Shown piece by piece: positions 59,287 to 64,000 of a DNA stretch of 64,000 nucleotides; within the stretch, counting starts at the first letter, position 1; the number at the start of each line of letters is the position of its first letter. This DNA comes from Enteractinococcus coprophilus (GTDB taxonomy: Bacteria > Actinomycetota > Actinomycetes > Actinomycetales > Micrococcaceae): assembly GCF_006716305.1 (NCBI RefSeq), contig NZ_VFOU01000003.1, forward strand, positions 248,001-312,000, in the 5' to 3' direction. The notes under the pieces were generated by a model. It saw only the letters and a list, made by a program, of their open reading frames with translations, made no database searches and was not told the DNA's origin. The translations under genes were made by a program, and so were the position numbers.

Positions 59287-60028
59287 TTCCGCGCTGTTCG
59301 TCCAGTCGTTTGCCCGGGGCCTCGAGGTGATCGAGTCCTTCGGGCAAACGCCACGGATGACACTGACCGAGGTCGCAGAAGCCACCGGGCTGTCGCGGGC
59401 CACGGTACGCCGTTTTGTGCACACCTTAGTGAGTCTCGGCTACATGCGCGCTAACGATAAACACTTCGCGCTCACGCCCAAGGTCATGAATCTCGGCTTT
59501 GCTTATCTGGCCTCTCAGCCACTGGTCGAACTGGTCGATCCGGTGTTGGCGAACCTGTCTCAAGAGCTTGGCCAGTCGACATCCGTTTCGGTGCTGGACG
59601 GCACCGACGTCGTCTATATCGCCCGCCAGGAAACCACGTCGATTATGCGCATTAATATCACCGTGGGTACCCGATTTCCGGCCTATGCAACCTCGATGGG
59701 TCGGGTCTTACTGGCCGGACTCGAAGCCGAGAAGCTGGATGAGTATTTCGCGGCGGCCGACCTCACGGACGTGACCGATCGGACGCTGACCGACGAGGCA
59801 GCCTTGCGGTCTGAGCTCGGCCAGATTCGTAAACAAGGATATGCCGTAGTCAAAGAAGAGCTCGAAGTCGGGCTAGCTTCCGTAGCCGTGCCGATTCGCA
59901 ACCGCGCCGGTGTCACGGTGGCAGCCATGAACACCTCAGTCGCGGTGACCTCCCAGGCCCCAGAGGACCTCACTGAACTGCTACCACCGCTGCAGGCGGC
60001 TGCCGATGAGGTCTCTAACGCTCTTTAG
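59270..60028 (+). CDS. pcaR: IclR-family regulator PcaR/PcaU-like
   Basis: A 252-residue regulator closest in pattern to PcaR/PcaU/PobR: helix-turn-helix LTEVAEATGLSRATVRRFVH at about 30-50, then GYMRANDKHFALTPKVMNLG and AYATSMGRVLLAG in the effector domain. These proteins usually activate or repress pca genes in response to protocatechuate or beta-ketoadipate. The start overlaps pcaJ by 17 bases with no clear ribosome site, which implies coupling; a TTG one codon earlier is possible. Its TAG overlaps the convergent prpE stop. Confidence 0.9.
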   Translation: MQPATNSALFVQSFARGLEVIESFGQTPRMTLTEVAEATGLSRATVRRFVHTLVSLGYMRANDKHFALTPKVMNLGFAYLASQPLVELVDPVLANLSQELGQSTSVSVLDGTDVVYIARQETTSIMRINITVGTRFPAYATSMGRVLLAGLEAEKLDEYFAAADLTDVTDRTLTDEAALRSELGQIRKQGYAVVKEELEVGLASVAVPIRNRAGVTVAAMNTSVAVTSQAPEDLTELLPPLQAAADEVSNAL

Positions 60029-61938
60029 GCCTCCCAGCGGGTCGCTTGCGAAGCAAACGTGTCGAGTACTCCGGCGTCATCAATAGTCGCCGGGGCGGAT
60101 ACGTTCTCACCCTCCACGATCGAGCGCATCGTGCGGCGCAGAATCTTACCCGACCGTGTCTTGGGCAGTGCCGAAACAATGTCCACATCCCGAAATGCCG
60201 CTACGGCACCAAAATCGTGTCGCACCTTGGCCACCAGCTCTTTGACGAGCTGCTCTTGGGAGATATCGGCGTCTGCGGTTAACACCACATAGGCTACGGG
60301 TTTTTGCCCCTTGATCTCATCGGTCACCCCGATGACCGCGGTTTCCGCTACCGCCGGATGCTCAGCAATCACCGACTCCAATGTCCCCGTCGATAACCGG
60401 TGCCCAGCCACGTTAATAACATCATCGGAACGCCCGAGGACAAACACATAACCGTCGGCATCGATGTATCCGGTATCTCCGGTCTCGTAGTAGCCGGGAA
60501 ACGCTGCCAAATACGAGGACTGGAACCGCTCTGGTTCACCATATAGCCCGACCATGGCACCCGGGGGTAGCGGCAGTTTGATCACAATATTGCCTTCCGT
60601 TCCCGGTTCGACGGGCTCCCCTAATGGGTTGACAACCCCGACGTCATATCCGGGCACCGGGACCGACGGCGAACCGGCCTTCAGGGGCATCGGATCCAGC
60701 CCCTGCAGATTCGCTACGATCGGCCACCCCGTTTCCGTCTGCCACCAGTGGTCCACCACGGGTTTACCCGTCACCGTCCCCAACCAGTGATACGTATCCT
60801 CGTCCAGGCGCTCACCGGCGGAGAAAATCGTGGCCAGGTTGGACAGGTCATAGCGTTTCCATTGCTCCCCCGACGGGTCAGCAGCTCGAATTGCCCGGTA
60901 TGCGGTCGGGGCGGAGAAGATCATCTTGGCGTTGTGTTCGGAAGCTACCCGCCAGAAGGCTCCCGCATCCGGTGTGCCCACGGGTTTGCCTTCGTACACC
61001 ACCGTGGTGGCTCCCGAAACCAGCGGCGCATAAACAATGTAGGTGTGGCCTACCACCCAGCCGACGTCAGAGGCCACAAACATGATCTCACCTGGGGCTA
61101 CATCATAGATATTTGGCACGGACCAGGAGGCGGCCACCGCATAGCCCCCGTGATCCCGGATGACCGCCTTGGGCTTGGACGTCGTCCCGGAGGTATGCAA
61201 TAAATACAACGGGTCGGTGGCAGCAACCGGTACCGCATCGACTGGTTCGTGACCCGACAACTGCATGTCAAAATCCAACCAGGTTTCATCGAAATCGGTG
61301 ATCCTGTCGTCGATTTCAGGACGCTGTTTGATAATGACGACGTCGGGCGTATGCGTCGCTAAAGAAATCGCTTCGGCGACATTTGGTAAATACTGGACCG
61401 CGCGTTTCGGTTCTAACCCACCATTGGCCGCAATGATGGCTTTCGCTCGAGCATCGTCTAACCGAGTTGCGACTTCTTTGGGGGCGAATCCACCAAAGGT
61501 GACGACATGGATTGCGCCAAGTCGTGCCACCGCCAGCATGACAATCAGGGCTTCAGGAATCATCGGCATGTAGATCAAGACACGATCACCGCGTTCGATG
61601 CCTTGAGCCCGCAACGCACCGGCAAAACGTGCAACCTTGTCGAGCAGTTCCGCATAGGTGTATGTGATCTTTTGGTGTGTCATAGCCGAATCCCAAATGA
61701 GGGCGGGTTGCTCCCCGCGACCTTCAGCGACCCACCGGTCGAGGGCCTGGTAGGTGATGTTCAGCTGGCCATCCGGAAACCATTTCCATCGTGCTTTACC
61801 GTCGTAGTCGAGTGCAGTGGTGGGCGGCGTGTGCCAATCAAGCGCTGCAGCTTGTTCCAACCAAAACGCTTCGGGTTGTTCGCGGGCCTGCTCAAACGTT
61901 GCTCGGTATACCGTTCCTGGCTTTTGGCTTAGCACCAT
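60025..61938 (-). CDS. prpE: Propionyl-CoA synthetase-like acyl-CoA ligase
   Basis: A 637-residue AMP-forming ligase that activates a short acid, probably propionate, to its CoA ester. The ATP motif is LLHTSGTTSKPKAV at about 246, then VVDHWWQTETGWPI at about 395, GDTGYIDADGYVFVLGRSDD at about 488 and the acetylatable Lys in LPKTRSGKILRRTM near 600. It is closer to PrpE than to Acs in these motifs. The ATG at 61938 has GGAGA upstream. It converges on pcaR with a three-base stop overlap; a role beside the pca genes is possible but not needed. Confidence 0.87.
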   Translation of the reverse strand: MVLSQKPGTVYRATFEQAREQPEAFWLEQAAALDWHTPPTTALDYDGKARWKWFPDGQLNITYQALDRWVAEGRGEQPALIWDSAMTHQKITYTYAELLDKVARFAGALRAQGIERGDRVLIYMPMIPEALIVMLAVARLGAIHVVTFGGFAPKEVATRLDDARAKAIIAANGGLEPKRAVQYLPNVAEAISLATHTPDVVIIKQRPEIDDRITDFDETWLDFDMQLSGHEPVDAVPVAATDPLYLLHTSGTTSKPKAVIRDHGGYAVAASWSVPNIYDVAPGEIMFVASDVGWVVGHTYIVYAPLVSGATTVVYEGKPVGTPDAGAFWRVASEHNAKMIFSAPTAYRAIRAADPSGEQWKRYDLSNLATIFSAGERLDEDTYHWLGTVTGKPVVDHWWQTETGWPIVANLQGLDPMPLKAGSPSVPVPGYDVGVVNPLGEPVEPGTEGNIVIKLPLPPGAMVGLYGEPERFQSSYLAAFPGYYETGDTGYIDADGYVFVLGRSDDVINVAGHRLSTGTLESVIAEHPAVAETAVIGVTDEIKGQKPVAYVVLTADADISQEQLVKELVAKVRHDFGAVAAFRDVDIVSALPKTRSGKILRRTMRSIVEGENVSAPATIDDAGVLDTFASQATRWEA

Positions 61939-62099
61939 GTTGCGTCTCCGTTATCCATCTCAACCGTCTTGGTTGACTATGCATCCATTGCGTGGGTCAC
62001 ACAATACACTTTGGTGATGTGCCTTACACAACGCTGCGGTAGCTGCGACACGACGAACGGCTCGTTTTGCCGAAATCGATTCCATTCGCTATGGTAAAG

Positions 62100-62134
62100 G
62101 GGTTATTTGAACGCATTTTGTGCTTGAATAACCC
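62100..62134 (+). other. Hairpin abutting tRNA-Ser(GCT)
   Basis: GGGTTATT (62100-62107) and AATAACCC (62127-62134) are perfect inverted arms with a 19-base loop, ending exactly one base before the tRNA 5' end. It may be a processing signal or the relic of an insertion; role not known. Confidence 0.5.
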
Positions 62135-62222
62135 GGAGGCGTGCCAGAGAGGCCGATTGGACTTCACTGCTAATGAAGGGTCTGTGTAACGCGGACCGGG
62201 GGTTCGAATCCCCCCGCCTCCG
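62135..62222 (+). tRNA. tRNA-Ser, anticodon GCT
   Basis: An 88-base class II tRNA starting GGAGGCGTGCCAGAGAGG; anticodon stem-loop CTTCACTGCTAATGAAG, long variable arm, T arm GGTTCGAATCC and the closing CGCCTCC with G discriminator. Confidence 0.95.
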
Positions 62223-62228
62223 CCGCGA

Positions 62229-62262
62229 AAGCCCTGCGAACACTTCGGTGTTTGCGGGGCTT
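62229..62262 (+). terminator. Terminator of tRNA-Ser(GCT)
   Basis: AAGCCCTGCGAACAC pairs with GTGTTTGCGGGGCTT with two G-T pairs, TTCG-like loop, followed by CATGCTTTTC. Confidence 0.85.
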
Positions 62263-62583
62263 CATGCTTTTCCTCGCGTACTGTGGACCATCTTTGTATC
62301 TTGGCTGCTGCGTTTTGGCGTGGCCCGAGACGACGATGTCGGAGTTCTTCCGCTGCTTTGTACACACTTTTACTCGACCATTGCCGGTGCAAACCTCAGG
62401 GTGCTTGCTTTTGAAGCAGAATGGTCCCTGCTGTATGACAAAACTCTGGTGTCATCCCAAGTTGGGGCTACTATGGAAGGAGAGGAGAAAGTCATTCGTC
62501 CCTTGCACTCACCGCAGAGATAGGGCCACACTAAAGACAGCGAACGATTTACCTCGATCAGTAGATAGATGGGAACGAAGATT
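62263..62583. other. 320-base stretch without a recognised gene
   Basis: Between the tRNA-Ser terminator and the small HTH gene no frame with a ribosome site and family-like product is seen. It presumably holds the HTH-gene promoter. Confidence 0.4.
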
Positions 62584-62898
62584 ATGGCACAACACGATGT
62601 TTTCAATTCTGCACTCGCACGAGCTGGTCGGGCACTCGTCGGTATTTCAACTTGGTACATCGCAGACGAGACTGGGATTGATCGCAGCAGGATCCGAAAA
62701 TTCGAACGCGGTATCCTCAATCTCCCGGATGACCAGAAGCTGGCTATCAAAGACGTGCTGATTCACCACGGTGCACTCTTTCTCCCCGACTCGGAGGCCG
62801 GCGGCTACGGAGTCCGCCTAAAACATTCATCGTCCAAGACCCGTCAGCTTGACCGCTGGGAGGCCGAAGGCGGCCCAGTAGCAGAAGACGACGTCTAA
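62584..62898 (+). CDS. Small XRE-like helix-turn-helix protein
   Basis: A 104-residue protein. The central part (ALARAGRALVGISTWYIADE, then TGIDRSRIRKFERGILNLPD) follows the Cro/C1 helix-turn-helix pattern of a small single-domain family common in actinobacteria, often near mobile or stress genes. The C-terminal 45 residues look unstructured and acidic. The ATG at 62584 (MAQHDVFNSAL) is given; one five codons earlier is also possible, neither with a strong ribosome site. Target unknown. A strong terminator follows. Confidence 0.72.
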   Translation: MAQHDVFNSALARAGRALVGISTWYIADETGIDRSRIRKFERGILNLPDDQKLAIKDVLIHHGALFLPDSEAGGYGVRLKHSSSKTRQLDRWEAEGGPVAEDDV

Positions 62899-62914
62899 AG
62901 ACTTTTTGATAGCA

Positions 62915-62952
62915 AAAAGCGCCTTGGGAAACAATTTTTCCAAGGCGCTTTT
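62915..62952. terminator. Terminator after the HTH gene
   Basis: AAAAGCGCCTTGG pairs with CCAAGGCGCTTTT, extended by a G-T pair toward the loop; T runs follow on the plus strand and AAAAA precedes it, so it also serves the convergent gene. Confidence 0.9.
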
Positions 62953-62973
62953 CGCTGTCTGTACTCTAAGCCT

Positions 62974-63690
62974 TTAGTCTTTGCCCTCTTCATCAGCAGC
63001 ATGGATCTGCTGGGCGATTATTTTGATCAGGTCTTGAGCCTCTGTGAATTCCAAAGCAGTGTGTTCCGTCAGCGTTTCAGCTGCATCGTCGAAGCGCTCG
63101 TCACGAACCATGGCCTCAATCTGATCGCGGATCCAGGGTGCCAGATCTTCAGACGACATTGAAATGGTTTCATCGCCTCGATGGATTTGGATTTCAAACC
63201 GCTGCGGCTTTGGGAGCTCGGCGACCTCTTCTAACCACTCGGATGGAACCGTCAGATCGGTGACCTGCTGATCGGCTGCGTCGTCCTCAGGGATGAACGG
63301 ATCAGTACCGGCCACATCCTCCAGTGGTGTTTCCACACCGTGTTCCTGAGGGAACTGATACAGCGCTTGCACATCAACGAAAGCTTCGATGCGGCCAACC
63401 CCGGTGGCTCGATGATAAATTTCGGCGGCCTGAGCTAATTGGCCCACAGCTAGATACCGGTACACCTTGTTGTGAGTGTCTTCATCAAGGCGCGCAGAAG
63501 CGGCTGCCGCACCTTCTTCTGACATCCGGTCAAACAGTGCCGGTGATTTGCCCCGGGGGCTCGCGGTTGACTTGGCTTTGGCGTCGCTGGTCTGCCCAGC
63601 GGATCGGCCCAGAATCGTGATAAGGCCCCACACCAAAAACGCTGAAACCACAAGCAACAGCAGTGGGATAATGAACTCCATGCCGCCCAT
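62974..63690 (-). CDS. Membrane-anchored protein, unknown function
   Basis: A 238-residue protein with one N-terminal membrane helix (about 4-28, EFIIPLLLLVVSAFLVWGLI) and a long soluble acidic part. Two helical blocks (VYRYLAVGQLAQAAEIYHRA and ERFDDAAETLTEHTALEFTE) look like short repeat helices, possibly TPR-like. No family is recognised. The ATG at 63690 (MGGMEF) or the one at 63681 may be the start. It runs in the same direction as the MFS gene ending 15 bases upstream. Confidence 0.65.
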   Translation of the reverse strand: MGGMEFIIPLLLLVVSAFLVWGLITILGRSAGQTSDAKAKSTASPRGKSPALFDRMSEEGAAAASARLDEDTHNKVYRYLAVGQLAQAAEIYHRATGVGRIEAFVDVQALYQFPQEHGVETPLEDVAGTDPFIPEDDAADQQVTDLTVPSEWLEEVAELPKPQRFEIQIHRGDETISMSSEDLAPWIRDQIEAMVRDERFDDAAETLTEHTALEFTEAQDLIKIIAQQIHAADEEGKD

Positions 63691-63705
63691 TGTACTGTCA
63701 GATCC

Positions 63706-64000
63706 CTACGTGTGAGTGGAGTTCGGCTCTCGGGCCGCATTAATTCGCGGTCGGACAACAAAAACGTACAACAATGCCGTAGCCGCAAGCGCACATAGCG
63801 TGAGACCCACGGTCATCCAAACGGTGCCGGCCCAGCCGTAGCGGGTCAGAAAGATCCCGCCGAGCCAGCCGAAGATCGATGATCCTGCGTAATAACACAG
63901 GTTGTAGAGCGATGTGGACTGTGCGCGGCCGCCTTCGGCTGCAGCTCCCGCCCACCCTGAGGCCACCGAGTGCGCACCAAAGAACGCGCCGGTGAAGACC
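63706..64000 (-). CDS. MFS transporter, C-terminal end only (cut by window edge)
   Basis: About the last 97 residues of a major facilitator carrier, reading VFTGAFFGAHSVASGWAG through two further membrane segments (IFGWLGGIFLTRYGWAGTVW and GLTLCALAATALLYVFVV). The N-terminal part lies beyond base 64000, so neither substrate nor subgroup can be given. Confidence 0.8.
   Translation of the reverse strand, partial: VFTGAFFGAHSVASGWAGAAAEGGRAQSTSLYNLCYYAGSSIFGWLGGIFLTRYGWAGTVWMTVGLTLCALAATALLYVFVVRPRINAAREPNSTHT

Overview
The window reads as chromosome of a mid-GC Gram-positive actinobacterium, most likely order Micrococcales, family Micrococcaceae (Yaniella or Enteractinococcus-like, a guess from gene content, gene order and moderate GC). 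Supporting signs are the actinobacterial rRNA sequences, the SenX3-RegX3/PhoU set, LytR_C, DUF3263 and DUF2516 proteins, GTG and TTG starts with strong GGAGG-type ribosome sites, a CIRCE-controlled groEL, and a PcaL fusion. The genus is not settled. Both ends are cut: groEL at the left and an MFS transporter at the right.

Layout. 1-3.4 kb: groEL (partial) with its CIRCE promoter, a DUF3263/LytR_C gene pair and ung. 3.4-8.3 kb: a ThrE-type exporter, a membrane-anchored protein with three Ltp repeats, and an AlbA_2 (Schlafen-like) protein; the last two look accessory. 8.3-17.2 kb: a catabolic-looking patchwork with a DmdA-like aminomethyltransferase, an IclR regulator, an AGCS sodium/amino acid symporter, a DsbA-type thiol protein, a FAH-family hydrolase overlapping an F420-reductase-like gene, and an ornithine cyclodeaminase homologue. 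18.2-24.4 kb: a complete rRNA operon on the minus strand (16S-23S-5S, no tRNA in the spacer) with two promoter-like boxes. 24.7-27.7 kb: an ABC transporter of the TrpXYZ type.

27.7-45.9 kb is core housekeeping: rlmB, cysS, a lipoprotein, regX3-senX3 divergent from phoU, folate genes pabC and a fused pabA-pabB whose glutaminase half has lost key residues, gpmA, DUF2516, tmk-holB, an S33 peptidase-like lipoprotein, tRNA-Thr, a TetR/DHA2 efflux pair, a TVP38-type membrane protein and a quinone oxidoreductase. 46.0-48.5 kb: tRNA-Ser(TGA), about 870 bases without a gene, then an MFS transporter.

48.5-61.9 kb is a nearly complete set for 4-hydroxybenzoate degradation through the protocatechuate branch of the beta-ketoadipate pathway. 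PobA makes protocatechuate; PcaHG cleaves the ring; PcaB and the fused PcaL (lactonase plus decarboxylase) lead to beta-ketoadipate; PcaIJ and PcaF convert it to succinyl-CoA and acetyl-CoA. Two IclR regulators, a DASS/SLC13 transporter and a PrpE-like acyl-CoA synthetase flank it. A three-half-site palindromic box near the pcaF promoter is a likely regulator site. The right end holds tRNA-Ser(GCT), a small HTH protein and a membrane protein of unknown role. No CRISPR array, transposase or integrase was seen.
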